A stretch of 64,000 bases of DNA, from NCBI RefSeq assembly GCF_001027285.1, contig NZ_CP011509.1:11742501-11806500 (forward strand), in the 5' to 3' direction. A program made the position numbers and the translations under genes. The notes beneath the pieces were generated by a model. It did no database searches, had not been told where the DNA came from, and saw only the letters and a program-made list of their open reading frames with translations. Source of the DNA: Archangium gephyra. Lineage in GTDB: Bacteria; Myxococcota; Myxococcia; Myxococcales; Myxococcaceae. Of this stretch, positions 42,493 through 51,164 are shown piece after piece. Position 1 is the first letter of the stretch; the number at the start of each line of letters is the position of its first letter.

Positions 42493-44257
42493 AGGCCAGG
42501 AGCCCGGAGCCCCGCCGGCGGGAGGCGAGGAAGAGCACCGCGCCCAGTGCCGCCACGCCCAGCCCGGTGCCCACCCATCCGGCGGGCGTCGTCCCGGGCT
42601 CCACCGTGAAGGTGTACTGACCCGGAAGCAGCCGCACCCCGAGCAGCCCCTGCTCGGAGAAGGTCTCCAGGGTCCGCTCGCCCTCGCCCGTGGCGCGGTA
42701 GAAGTCATAGGCCACCACGGGCAGCACGAGTGGACCACCCTGGGGCGCGTCGACTCGCATGCTCCACCGCGAGCCCTCGCGCTCCGCCCCGAGCACCTGG
42801 ATGCCCCCACCCGGCACCGGTGAAGCGGACACGCGCTCCACCCACTGCTCCACGGGCAGGCTGCGGGGCAGGTACTCGCCGTTCGCCGTGTACCCGCTGG
42901 CGCCATTGCGCCGCAGCGTCCACCGGTTGATCGCCGCGTCATCCCAGTCCCCCACCAGGCTGTTGGTGCGCTGGAAGGGCGGCGTGGACAGGGCGAGCAC
43001 CAGCGCCGCACTGGAGATGACGGCGCCCAGGCGGGGGCTGATGGGGGCACGCGCCAGGAAGAGCCCGGCGGCGGCGAGCGAGAGGAACGCTGTCACGCCC
43101 AGCAGGCGCCAGGGAAACTGGATGGCGCTGAAGGCCTCGGGCAGCACGCTCAGGAAGGGGAGCGGGGCCACCATGAAGAGCAGACACCCGGCCCACAGCA
43201 CGGCCAGGCCCTTCGCGAGCGCCGTCAGCCGCGCGTCTCCCACCGCCAGGCCGCGCCTCGCCACCACGGTGTAGGCCCCGGCCGCCACCGCGAGCACCAC
43301 CCACTGGGCCGCGCCCAGGGAGAAGCACATGCTGTCGAATTCGAAGGTGGAGATGCCGTTCCACCGGTTCGGGTGCTCGTCGAACCACTGCCAGGGCTGG
43401 ACGCGGTGGCCGTGGACGAAGCCGGGCAGGCGCCGCATCACCTCCGGCACGTCCGCCCACACGTCCGGCAGGGAGAGCCGCGCGGGCAGGAAGTGCCAGA
43501 GCGTCAGGGCCCCGCCCAGCAGCCCTCCCGCGGCCACGCGTCCCGCACCGCGCCAGCCGAGCCTGGCGCCACAGCCCGCCAGCACCAGCGCGCACAGGCC
43601 GAGGAAGTACAGGGCCATCACCGAGTGGGTGAGCAGCAGCGCCGCCACCGCGAGCGGGAGGAGCCAGGACAGCCGCTCGCGGTTCACCGTCCGCCACGCC
43701 CCGGTGAGCACGAGCGGGTACCAGACGAAGCTCCAGGACTCCTCGAGCGCGCCAGTCACGAACACACTCACGAAGCGGTACGGCAGGGAGACGTAGAGGA
43801 GGGCCCCCATGAGGGCGAGCCACCGTCTGCCGGTGAGGGCCATGCCCATGCCGTACATGGCCCACGCGGAGAGCAGCACCGACAGCAGGAACGACACGTT
43901 GACGCCCACCACCATGTCGCCGAGGAACAGGCCCAGGAAGGCGGACAGCCAGTACGCGAGCGGTGGGTGGAAGAACGGGAACGCGGAGCCCCCACCCGCC
44001 ACGGCATCCGGGAACACCCGGGGAGGGAAGTGCCCGGCGGCGAGCTCCACGGCGTATTGCTGGACGCGCAGGTACAGCCAGAAGGTCTCCCAGCTCTGGA
44101 AGGCCAGGTCCGAGAGGATCTCGAAGAAGAGGTAGAGCACCACGAGGAGGATCAGCGCGGCGGCGCCCCCATGCGCGGCGAGTGTCCGCCAGCGCGCGGG
44201 GGAGAGGAGGCCGGAGGGGTCGTCGTGGAGAGGCTCATCCAGCGTCCATCTTTTCAA
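42461..44257 (-). CDS. Polytopic membrane protein, GT-C/YfhO-like
   Basis: About 598 aa with roughly 12 transmembrane helices. The first helix (HGGAAALILLVVLYLFFEIL) is followed by a loop with FWLYLRVQQYAVELAAGHFP, VFPDAVAGGGSAFPFFHPPL and LPYRFVSVFVTGALEESWSF, where the acidic residues at a membrane face suggest a GT-C fold. A C-terminal soluble part (about 140 residues) and last helix follow. The start is uncertain: TTG 44257 is used, GTG 44296 is possible. It may transfer sugar from a lipid carrier to a surface polymer; no donor can be assigned. It follows the KefB-like gene on the same strand. Confidence 0.8.
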   Translation of the reverse strand: MKRWTLDEPLHDDPSGLLSPARWRTLAAHGGAAALILLVVLYLFFEILSDLAFQSWETFWLYLRVQQYAVELAAGHFPPRVFPDAVAGGGSAFPFFHPPLAYWLSAFLGLFLGDMVVGVNVSFLLSVLLSAWAMYGMGMALTGRRWLALMGALLYVSLPYRFVSVFVTGALEESWSFVWYPLVLTGAWRTVNRERLSWLLPLAVAALLLTHSVMALYFLGLCALVLAGCGARLGWRGAGRVAAGGLLGGALTLWHFLPARLSLPDVWADVPEVMRRLPGFVHGHRVQPWQWFDEHPNRWNGISTFEFDSMCFSLGAAQWVVLAVAAGAYTVVARRGLAVGDARLTALAKGLAVLWAGCLLFMVAPLPFLSVLPEAFSAIQFPWRLLGVTAFLSLAAAGLFLARAPISPRLGAVISSAALVLALSTPPFQRTNSLVGDWDDAAINRWTLRRNGASGYTANGEYLPRSLPVEQWVERVSASPVPGGGIQVLGAEREGSRWSMRVDAPQGGPLVLPVVAYDFYRATGEGERTLETFSEQGLLGVRLLPGQYTFTVEPGTTPAGWVGTGLGVAALGAVLFLASRRRGSGLLAFTTARRAPPA

Positions 44258-44306
44258 TGGAGCCGGGCCGGGTCCAGCGAGCGGGCAAGCGTCCACGGCC
44301 CGTCCG

Positions 44307-46382
44307 TCAGGAGACGTGGAGCGAGGGTGGCGCGGGCTCCATCGGTGGAGGAGGCGGCGGCCTGGGATCGATCTCCAGGGCATCCACATAGCACCAGCCC
44401 CAGTGCTCGCCCGGCTCGAAGGAGCGCATGAGCGGGTGCCCCGTGGCCTCGAAGTGCTTCATCGCGTGCCGGCCGAAGGAGGCGTCGCAGCAGCCCACGT
44501 GGCCGCACGTCAGACACATCCGCAGGTTGTGCCAGCGCAGGTGCAGCGCCAGGCAGGCCTCGCAGCCCGAGGTCCGGGGCAGCACGTCGTACCGCAGCTG
44601 CTCCAGGTGCGAGCACGTGGTGGCCGTGCCCCGCCGCAGGCCTCCCATCGTCCCCAGCATGCGCCGGGGGCCGGAGACGGGGCCGTGCTCGGGAACGCCC
44701 TCGTGGCGCAGCCCGGCCAGCAGCGCGTTCATGGCCTCCTCCGCCACGCCCCCCGCGTGCAGCACCCGCGTCACCGCCTCCAGGGCCGTCTCGAACTCGC
44801 CGGCCACGATGTCGCTCGCGCCCCGCTCGTGCAGGTCTCCGATGTCCCGCAGCCGGGGCACCTTCACCAGGATGGGCACGTCCGGGGACAGCCTCCGCGC
44901 GGCCGACACCGCCCGCTGCGAGCCCTCGGGGTCGCTGATGAGCAGCACCAGCGCCCGCGCCCGGTGGATGCCCGCGCGCTCCAATATCTCCGGGCTGGTG
45001 ATGTCGCCGTAGTACATGACCTCGCCGCGCCGCCGCGCCTCGGCCACCACGTGCGGATCCAACTCGATGACCACGTGGGGCAGGTTGCTGGCGCGCAGGG
45101 CCCTCACCACCATGCGTCCGGCGGTGCCCAGCCCCGCGACGATGAAGTGCTGGGAGAGCTCCTCGTGCTCGGGCTCCAGCCGGTGGGGCCCATGCGCGCC
45201 GAACAGCGCCTCCAAGGGCCGGAGGTGCGCCACGCCCGCCGCCAGCCGGGGCGCGAAGCTCAGCGCCACCGGCGTCGCCGCCATGGTGAGGACGCTCATG
45301 CACACGAAGAGATCCCTCTCCTGCGCGCTGAGCAGCCCCACCTGCAGCCCCGCGTTGGCCAGCACGAAGGAGAACTCGCCAATCTGCGCCAGCCCCACGC
45401 CCGCCAGCACCGCCACCCGCGGGGGGAAGCGCATCACCAGGGCCCCCACCCCGCCGAGCACCGACTTGCCCACCAGCACGCCCACCAGCAACCCCGCCAC
45501 CAGCAGCGGGTGCTCCCCCACGACGCGCACGTCGAAGAGCATGCCGATGGAGATGAAGAAGAGGCTGGCGAACGTCTCGCGCAGCGGCAGCATGTCCGCC
45601 AGCGCCTGGTAGCCGTAGTCGCTGTCCGCCAGCGCCACCCCGGCCATGAAGGCCCCCAGCGCCAGCGACAGGCCCGCCAGCGAGGACAGCCAGGCCACGC
45701 CCGCGCCCAGCCCCAGCACCGCCAGCAGGAAGAGCTCGCGCCGCCGCGTGCCCGCCACCGCCTTGAGCAGCGGCGGCACCGCCACCCGTCCGAGCACCAG
45801 CGTCGCCACCACCAGCAGCGCCGCCCTGGCCAGCACCCAGGCGATGGACGCCGCGCCCACCTCCTGCCCCGCCAGCAGCGGAATGGCGAGCATCATCGGC
45901 ACCACGCACAAGTCCTGGAAGATGAGCGCCCCGACGATGAGCCGCCCGTGGGGCGCGTCCGTCTCCTGCCGCTCACCGAGCGCCCGCAGCACGATGGCCG
46001 TGCTGGAGAGCGCCACCAGGAAGCCGAGGAAGACACCCTTGCGCGGGGAGAAGCCCAGCGCCGTGGCCACCGTCACCACGGCCACCAGGGTGAGCACCAC
46101 CTGGAGGCCTCCTCCCAGGGTGAGCACCTTCCACAGCCGCCTCAGCCGCTCGAGCGAGAACTCCAGCCCGATGCCGAAAAGCAGCAGGGCCACGCCGAGC
46201 TCGGCCAGGGCCTCCAGCCGCCAGGTGTCGCGCACCCAGCCGAGGCCACTCGGGCCGATGAGCGCACCCGCGGCGATGAGGCCGGCGATGGTGGGAAGGC
46301 GCAACCGGCTGAGCGCCAGGACCACCACCACCGCCACCCCGAAGACCACCACCAGTTCCTGGAGAAGCTCGGGAGCCTGCAT
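44307..46382 (-). CDS. KefB-type cation/proton antiporter with C-terminal UBP zinc finger
   Basis: A 691-aa protein. ATG 46382 is chosen because GGAGG lies seven bases upstream. The CPA2 transporter part occupies the first 390 residues (12 helices; ALIGPSGLGWVRDT; FLVALSSTAIVLRAL; GALIFQDLCVVPMMLAIPLL). A TrkA-N domain (VAGLGTAGRMVVRALRASN; GDITSPEILERAGI) and helical spacer follow. The last 85 residues form a UBP-type zinc finger: Cys607-x2-Cys610, CLTCGHVGCCD, RHAMKHFEATGHPLMRS and WGWCYVD. Bacterial UBP fingers are usually separate proteins. Probably a K+/H+ antiporter. Confidence 0.93.
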   Translation of the reverse strand: MQAPELLQELVVVFGVAVVVVLALSRLRLPTIAGLIAAGALIGPSGLGWVRDTWRLEALAELGVALLLFGIGLEFSLERLRRLWKVLTLGGGLQVVLTLVAVVTVATALGFSPRKGVFLGFLVALSSTAIVLRALGERQETDAPHGRLIVGALIFQDLCVVPMMLAIPLLAGQEVGAASIAWVLARAALLVVATLVLGRVAVPPLLKAVAGTRRRELFLLAVLGLGAGVAWLSSLAGLSLALGAFMAGVALADSDYGYQALADMLPLRETFASLFFISIGMLFDVRVVGEHPLLVAGLLVGVLVGKSVLGGVGALVMRFPPRVAVLAGVGLAQIGEFSFVLANAGLQVGLLSAQERDLFVCMSVLTMAATPVALSFAPRLAAGVAHLRPLEALFGAHGPHRLEPEHEELSQHFIVAGLGTAGRMVVRALRASNLPHVVIELDPHVVAEARRRGEVMYYGDITSPEILERAGIHRARALVLLISDPEGSQRAVSAARRLSPDVPILVKVPRLRDIGDLHERGASDIVAGEFETALEAVTRVLHAGGVAEEAMNALLAGLRHEGVPEHGPVSGPRRMLGTMGGLRRGTATTCSHLEQLRYDVLPRTSGCEACLALHLRWHNLRMCLTCGHVGCCDASFGRHAMKHFEATGHPLMRSFEPGEHWGWCYVDALEIDPRPPPPPPMEPAPPSLHVS

Positions 46383-46419
46383 GGGGCGCCTCCCCACGCC
46401 TCAGACTCCCGTAACGGCC

Positions 46420-47751
46420 TCAGCGCTGGAAGTCCACGCCCACGCCCAGGCCCGCCGTGAAGCCGTGGCGCAGGTGGCCCTCGGCCTGCGGGAAGTGCTC
46501 CCGCCCCGCCGTGACGAGCCCGTACACCGCGGGCAGGAAGCGGTGGCGCACCTCGAGGGCCGCCGAGTAGCGCGGGTGCACGGTGAGGTCGGTGAGGATG
46601 ACGCGCAGCTCGGCCACCGTCTTGCCGCCCGGCAGGTGCGCCTGGAGCGCCGCGTCCGCGTCCACCCGGCCCGTGCTGACGAAGTACTCGCCCGAGGCGC
46701 TCGCCGTCAGCTCCAGGTCCTCCGGCCCGCCCGGACTCACCGAGGCCGCGAACTCGCCGTACCCGGAGAACGTCCCCGGCAGCAGCTCCTCGGCGAGCGG
46801 CTGCTCGCTCAGGCCCACGCCCGAGAAGCGCCCGAACTCGTAGCCCGCGCCGAAGAAGCCGAAGCGGAAGCGCCCGCCCTGGCGCCGTGCCTCCAACCGG
46901 CCGGTGAGGTCCACCAGTTCCTGGGGCTGGCCGCGCACCACCACGCCAAAGGCCGCGCCGTAGTCCGGAACCGACTCGACGAGTGTATCGGCCCGCGCGC
47001 CCGCCGCGGCCTGCAGCCACAGCTGCAGCCTGTCGTTCTTCACCACGCCCGCCTGGAAGCCGACGCTCGCCGCGGACAGCGGGGGCGCCGTGCCGCCCGC
47101 CTGGCCGAAGTCATGCGCCGCGTCCACCGACAGCAGGAAGCGATCGAAAGCCGTGTCCTGGTCGCTCAGCACGCGGCCCAGGTCCAACCGCACCTCGGCG
47201 GCGAAGAGGCGCGGGGCCAGCACGTCGCTCGCGAAGAGCTCCACCCGCGTGGGCCCCAGGTACGCCACGACATTGCCGCCCGCCGGGTGGTAGTCCGGCG
47301 AGATGCGGTTGTGGTAGCGGTTCACCAGCCAGCCCGCGCCCAGCGAGTACGTGGAGAAGGCGCCCGCGCGCAGCTGCACCCGCCCATCGTCCCGGCCGAT
47401 GCGCAGGTTCCTCAGAATCTGCGCGAAGTCGCTGCGCTCGTCCCAGTCCTGGCGCCGCAGCCGGCCGCCGTAGTCCTGCTCCAGCTGCAGCGGCTCCTGG
47501 TCGAGGAAGCGCACGCGCAGGGGCGCGCCCAGCTCGAACTCGAACTCATCGCCGCCCTTCACGCCCAGGCGCGGGAAGGCGACGGCGAAGCCATCCATCT
47601 GGTTGGCGCCCGTGCCCGAGGGCAGGGCCAGTCCGCCCACCTCGAGCGCCGCCTGGAATTGAATGCCTTCTTCCGCGGGCGCGGCGGGATTTTCGACGAA
47701 GGCCTTGGGGGCCTGATGGAGCACGGAGGCAAGAACGAGGGCACCAATCAT
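46420..47751 (-). CDS. Outer-membrane beta-barrel protein
   Basis: A 443-aa protein; the ATG at 47751 gives a short N-terminal hydrophobic stretch MIGALVLASVLHQAP as the signal. The rest alternates polar and hydrophobic residues with aromatic girdles typical of barrels, such as VQLRAGAFSTYSLGAGWLVN and RFGFFGAGYEFGRF, and ends AGLGVGVDFQR. The pattern of the last strand is weakly consistent with outer-membrane insertion. It precedes the KefB-like gene by 37 bases and probably shares its transcript. Confidence 0.82.
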   Translation of the reverse strand: MIGALVLASVLHQAPKAFVENPAAPAEEGIQFQAALEVGGLALPSGTGANQMDGFAVAFPRLGVKGGDEFEFELGAPLRVRFLDQEPLQLEQDYGGRLRRQDWDERSDFAQILRNLRIGRDDGRVQLRAGAFSTYSLGAGWLVNRYHNRISPDYHPAGGNVVAYLGPTRVELFASDVLAPRLFAAEVRLDLGRVLSDQDTAFDRFLLSVDAAHDFGQAGGTAPPLSAASVGFQAGVVKNDRLQLWLQAAAGARADTLVESVPDYGAAFGVVVRGQPQELVDLTGRLEARRQGGRFRFGFFGAGYEFGRFSGVGLSEQPLAEELLPGTFSGYGEFAASVSPGGPEDLELTASASGEYFVSTGRVDADAALQAHLPGGKTVAELRVILTDLTVHPRYSAALEVRHRFLPAVYGLVTAGREHFPQAEGHLRHGFTAGLGVGVDFQR

Positions 47752-47809
47752 GGCGCGCCACTCTACCCCGCTTCCCGCCCCGTTCCCGGTGAAGCACGCC
47801 CGACAGACG

Positions 47810-47848
47810 AACGGCTCGCTCTCTCGGATTTCGAGCAGGCGAGCCGTT
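47810..47848. terminator. Inverted repeat between two minus-strand genes
   Basis: AACGGCTCGC (47810-47819) and GCGAGCCGTT (47839-47848) form a 10-bp perfect stem with a 19-base loop. It lies between the small basic protein gene (stop at 47996) and the outer-membrane protein gene (start 47751). No T tract follows in the direction of transcription, so termination or attenuation is uncertain. Confidence 0.5.
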
Positions 47849-47995
47849 TGCCGTCACGGTGTGTCAGTGGACCTCGGCCCGCGTCCAGGGAGGGTCATCC
47901 GGCAGCGAGGCTCCATCCCCAGCCCCGACCTTCCCCACGCCCCGGCTCGCTCCCGGCCCTCCGCTGGACGCGGGCCGCTGCCCGAACCCGCGTGC

Positions 47996-48229
47996 TCAAC
48001 CCACGAAGACGATCTGCTTGCCCGTCACCTCGGCCATGGCCCGCGACGACACCAGCTTCGCGGCGGCCGTCGTCTCGCCCGCCACATCGAAGGCCGCGGC
48101 GATCAAATCCCCCAGCGTCACCTGCACCTTGCGCACCGGCCGGCTCGCCTTCGCCACCGCACGCCCCGCCGTGCCCTTCACCCGACGCGCCACCTTCATC
48201 ACCTGTCCACCACGCTGGGTCTTCGCCAT
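47996..48229 (-). CDS. Small basic protein of unknown function
   Basis: A 77-aa protein starting at ATG 48229 with AAGGG upstream. The first half is very basic (MAKTQRGGQVMKVARRVKGT; AVAKASRPVRKVQVT) and the second is amphipathic (LGDLIAAAFDVAGETTAAAK), ending EVTGKQIVFVG. The basic N-terminus could bind nucleic acid or the inner face of a membrane. I do not recognise a family. It stands alone between two intergenic regions. Confidence 0.65.
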   Translation of the reverse strand: MAKTQRGGQVMKVARRVKGTAGRAVAKASRPVRKVQVTLGDLIAAAFDVAGETTAAAKLVSSRAMAEVTGKQIVFVG

Positions 48230-48617
48230 GGATCGCCCTTCCCTCTGGTCTGGGTTGCTTGTCTCGTTGCCGACGCCCCACGCCGCCCGCCCCACGTCCA
48301 ACCCTTAGAGCAACCCGCGTGCCTGCATATAACCCCCTGGAATCACTGGACTCCCACAAGGTGAGAGGGCCACGAGCCCCCCACCCGGGACTGACATTTC
48401 TACAAAAAGGGGGGTGGATCACCCCGGAACGAATGACCGGAACCGACACCCGCGGAGACGCACGCACCTCTTTCAGACGGTGCACACCGCCTCTATCGAG
48501 AAGACGACGGGAGCACGCCGCCGGGAGCGAGCCCCCCTGCCCTCGCCGCCGGGAATGGCGTCTACTCGTAGCCCTCCAAGTCACGACTGACGAAGTCCTC
48601 CTCGGGAGCCAGCCAGC
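48230..48617. other. 388-bp intergenic region between divergent genes
   Basis: No open frame with coding signal is visible. It contains AT-richer islands near 48335-48350 (TGCATATAACC) and 48395-48412 (CATTTCTACAAAAAG), and a small hairpin GGGGTG-GAT-CACCCC near 48412-48426. It should hold promoters for the small basic protein (minus) and the V4R-like protein (plus), but I cannot define the boxes with confidence. Confidence 0.6.
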
Positions 48618-49160
48618 ATGAACAACCGCGTCATTCCCCCTGAAGTCCAGGTGTTGGGCCAGTCCATCATGGCGATGGTCGGAGGAATGGAGCTGCTCAA
48701 GTCCAGGGCGATGAAGATCCTCGCGGAGAACGGCATTCCCACGCTGGAGCCGCAGGGGTGGTACCCCATGCGCAACGCGCTGACGGCCATCGGGAGCATC
48801 GAGCAGAAGATTGGCCCGGTGACGATGAGGGCGGTGGGCCGGAAGGTTCCGGAGCACGCCAAGTTCCCGCCGGAGATCCGCACCCTGGAGGAGGCCCTGA
48901 GCGCGCTCAACGTGGCCTACCAGATGAACCACCGGGGCCAGCAGAGCGGCAACATCGGCGGCTACCGCTTCGAGACGGCGCCGCACGGGGGGCGGATGAT
49001 TTGCGACAACCCCTACCCGTGCAACTTCGACCACGGAATCATCGAGGCGCTGTGCGAGCGCTTCCGGCCCAAGGACGCGATGTGGGTGCGCGTGGAGCAC
49101 GCGCCGCTGGGGTGCCGCCAGAAGGGCGGCCTGGACTGCACCTACCTCATCAGCTGGTGA
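48618..49160 (+). CDS. V4R-like cytoplasmic sensor-domain protein
   Basis: A 180-aa protein; the ATG follows CGGGAG at 12 bases. The N-terminal helix-rich region carries VIPPEVQVLGQSIMAMVGGM and LTAIGSIEQKIGPVTMRAVG. The C-terminal half fits a V4R-like fold: NPYPCNFDHGIIEALCERF, then WVRVEHAPLGCRQKGGLDCT, with a Cys pattern (CNF; ALC; GCR; DCT) similar to the metal or small-molecule site of V4R domains. The assignment is by pattern only. Convergent with the exported-protein gene, six bases apart. Confidence 0.8.
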   Translation: MNNRVIPPEVQVLGQSIMAMVGGMELLKSRAMKILAENGIPTLEPQGWYPMRNALTAIGSIEQKIGPVTMRAVGRKVPEHAKFPPEIRTLEEALSALNVAYQMNHRGQQSGNIGGYRFETAPHGGRMICDNPYPCNFDHGIIEALCERFRPKDAMWVRVEHAPLGCRQKGGLDCTYLISW

Positions 49161-49166
49161 GGCGGA

Positions 49167-49628
49167 CTACTTCGCCGGCGGCGCGGTGAGCACGAGGATG
49201 AGCTCGCCGCCCACGTGCTTGCCGGCGCGCTGGTAGACGGCGCCCTCGCGGCCCAGCTCCACGTCCACGGCGGACAGCTGGGGCACGTCCACGCGCAGGG
49301 TGGCGGTGTCGCCCTGCATGCGCAGCAGCTTGAGCGAGGCGTTGACGCCATTGGGCAGCTTCACCTCGGTGGGCTCCTTGCTGCTCACCTCGAGGGACTG
49401 CTGGGACAGGCGCTTGAAGGAGGTGAAGTTGAAGTTCTGACGCTGGAACGTCTCCTTCATCTTCTGGAGCTGGGGAGGATCCACCTCGGTGCCCTTGCGG
49501 GAGACGAGCACCACCTCCACCTCCACCTTGAGCTTCTGCTCCTGGGCGAGCGCGGCCCCTGGAAGGAGAAGCAGCCCCAGCAGGGCCAGCACCCGCAGGG
49601 CCCCCGGCACGCGCGTCGTCGTCCTCAT
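49167..49628 (-). CDS. Exported protein of the sigma/anti-sigma operon
   Basis: A 153-aa protein. A signal peptide runs LRVLALLGLLLLPGAALAQE. The mature part is an all-beta small domain: KLKVEVEVVLVSRKGTEVDP, NFTSFKRLSQQSLEVSSKEP and AVYQRAGKHVGGELILVLTA. I do not recognise a family; the alternation suggests a periplasmic adaptor or target of the regulator. ATG 49628 overlaps the stop of the anti-sigma gene, so it is translated with it. Confidence 0.8.
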   Translation of the reverse strand: MRTTTRVPGALRVLALLGLLLLPGAALAQEQKLKVEVEVVLVSRKGTEVDPPQLQKMKETFQRQNFNFTSFKRLSQQSLEVSSKEPTEVKLPNGVNASLKLLRMQGDTATLRVDVPQLSAVDVELGREGAVYQRAGKHVGGELILVLTAPPAK

Positions 49629-50269
49629 AGCTCTCCTCCCTTGGGGGGCTCGGCCTTGGCCGGGCCCTTCTTCAGCGGCTCGCCGTCCAGCTCGTCGCCC
49701 TCGTCCCGCGGGGTGCGGGACTTGGGCTCGGCCTCGGAGGCATCGTGCGCCGGAGCCGTGTCCTGGTCCACCACCCAGATGATGGTGTTGCCATCATCGG
49801 ACTCGAGCACCACCGGGGCCACCTTGGCGCCCTCGGAGGCGCGCACGGCGCGCACGCGCATCCGGTCCGCGCCGTAGCCCATGGGGGCCTCGTCCTGGTT
49901 CATCGCCAGGGGCACCACCACCAGGGCGAGCACCGCCGCGGTGGCCAGCGAGGAGACCATGGCGGTGCGGTGGTAGAGGAACAGCTCCGAGAAGGAGATG
50001 CGCAGCCGCTCGAGGAGGGGCGGACGCTCGGGCGTCACCCGGGCCATGACGCGCTGGGTGAAGTCCTTGAAGTCCACCTCGTCCACGGCCATTTCCAGGC
50101 CCACCCGGAGCAGGGCGGACTCGGCGCGCAGGTCGGCGGCGCGGCTGGCGCAGTCCCGGCAGGCCGAGAGGTGGCGCTCGACGTTGACGCGGTCAGCGGG
50201 GGACAGCTCCCCATCGATGTAGGGGGACAGCAGTGGGACGAAGCGCTCGCACGCGGGATTTCCGGCCAT
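49625..50269 (-). CDS. Zinc-finger (zf-HC2) transmembrane anti-sigma factor
   Basis: A 214-aa membrane protein. ATG 50269 (after GAGG) is preferred to GTG 50278. The ZAS motif ERHLSACRDCASR gives His33, Cys37 and Cys40 in a helical sigma-binding domain. A single helix near 105-125 (VSSLATAAVLALVVVPLAM) places the acidic C-terminal region in the periplasm. It should hold the adjacent sigma factor inactive until regulated release. It lies 69 bases downstream of the sigma gene and overlaps the next gene by ATGA. Confidence 0.92.
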   Translation of the reverse strand: MAGNPACERFVPLLSPYIDGELSPADRVNVERHLSACRDCASRAADLRAESALLRVGLEMAVDEVDFKDFTQRVMARVTPERPPLLERLRISFSELFLYHRTAMVSSLATAAVLALVVVPLAMNQDEAPMGYGADRMRVRAVRASEGAKVAPVVLESDDGNTIIWVVDQDTAPAHDASEAEPKSRTPRDEGDELDGEPLKKGPAKAEPPKGGEL

Positions 50270-50338
50270 GTTCCTCACCCGGCGTAATGGGGGACGTGCG
50301 GGTTGGACGGGGGCGGGGCACCGATATTCCAGCCCCTT

Positions 50339-50956
50339 TCACTCACTGCCCACTCCGCTCTTCGCCTCGTCCAACTCCAGGTATTCACTGAGGATTTTCT
50401 GCACCTTGGCCCGGGCGTGGAAGAGGCGGCTCATCACCGTGCCCTTGGGAATGTCCAGGGTGCGGGAGAGATCCTCGTAGGACATGCCCTCGATTTCGCG
50501 CAGCAGGAGGATGGCGCGGTGCTTCTCGGGGACGGCGGCGAGGGCCTCTTGAATCTTCTCGGCCAACTCGCGGCGCAGGGCGCTCTTCTGGGGGTTGGTG
50601 CCCAGGCGGCTGCCCAGGGCGCCGATGCGGGCCTCGGACAGGTCGTTGGCGACGGACTCGTCGAACTCCTCGGTCTCACCACCGGAGGCGCCTTTGCGGC
50701 GCATCACGTCGATACAGATGTTGACGGTGATGCGGTAGAGCCAGGTGTAGAAGGAGGAGTCGCCCTTGAAGTGGTCGAGGTACTTGTAGACCTTGACGAA
50801 CGCCTCCTGGGAGACGTCCATCGCCTCTTCCTTGTCCTTCAGCATGCCCAGCGCGACGGCGTACACCTTGCGTTGGTAACGCTCGACGAGGAGCTTGAAG
50901 GCGCGCTGGTCTCCACCGCGGACGCGCTTGACGAGAGTGAGATCGTCGGTAGCCAA
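50339..50956 (-). CDS. ECF-type RNA polymerase sigma factor (RpoE family)
   Basis: A 205-aa sigma factor. Region 2 is seen in VERYQRKVYAVALGMLKDKE, AMDVSQEAFVKVYKYLDHF and FYTWLYRITVNICIDVMRR. Region 4 contains AVPEKHRAILLLREIEGMSY and TLDIPKGTVMSRLFHARAKV. The only in-frame starts near the conserved N-terminus are TTG 50956 and similar weak codons. It leads a three-gene operon with its anti-sigma factor and an exported protein. Its upstream region (208 bp) is shared with the divergent SitA5-like toxin gene. The homology to M. xanthus RpoE1 is possible but not established. Confidence 0.94.
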   Translation of the reverse strand: MATDDLTLVKRVRGGDQRAFKLLVERYQRKVYAVALGMLKDKEEAMDVSQEAFVKVYKYLDHFKGDSSFYTWLYRITVNICIDVMRRKGASGGETEEFDESVANDLSEARIGALGSRLGTNPQKSALRRELAEKIQEALAAVPEKHRAILLLREIEGMSYEDLSRTLDIPKGTVMSRLFHARAKVQKILSEYLELDEAKSGVGSE

Positions 50957-51164
50957 GGGTGCGCCACCCTAGCATGAGCGCCCCGGCCCCCAAGCAATAG
51001 TGCGCGGAGCGGCCGTTCACCGGTGGGCGCCCGGACGGACCGGCCCGCATTGCCGGAGACAGTGGGGTGCGCCCTCCCTCATTCCTTGACGGCCTCACAC
51101 GCCTCTCCGTGTACTCCCGGAAACACACCGCGCCAGCCGCCCCGGTTGGCGGAAGAGGTGCGGC

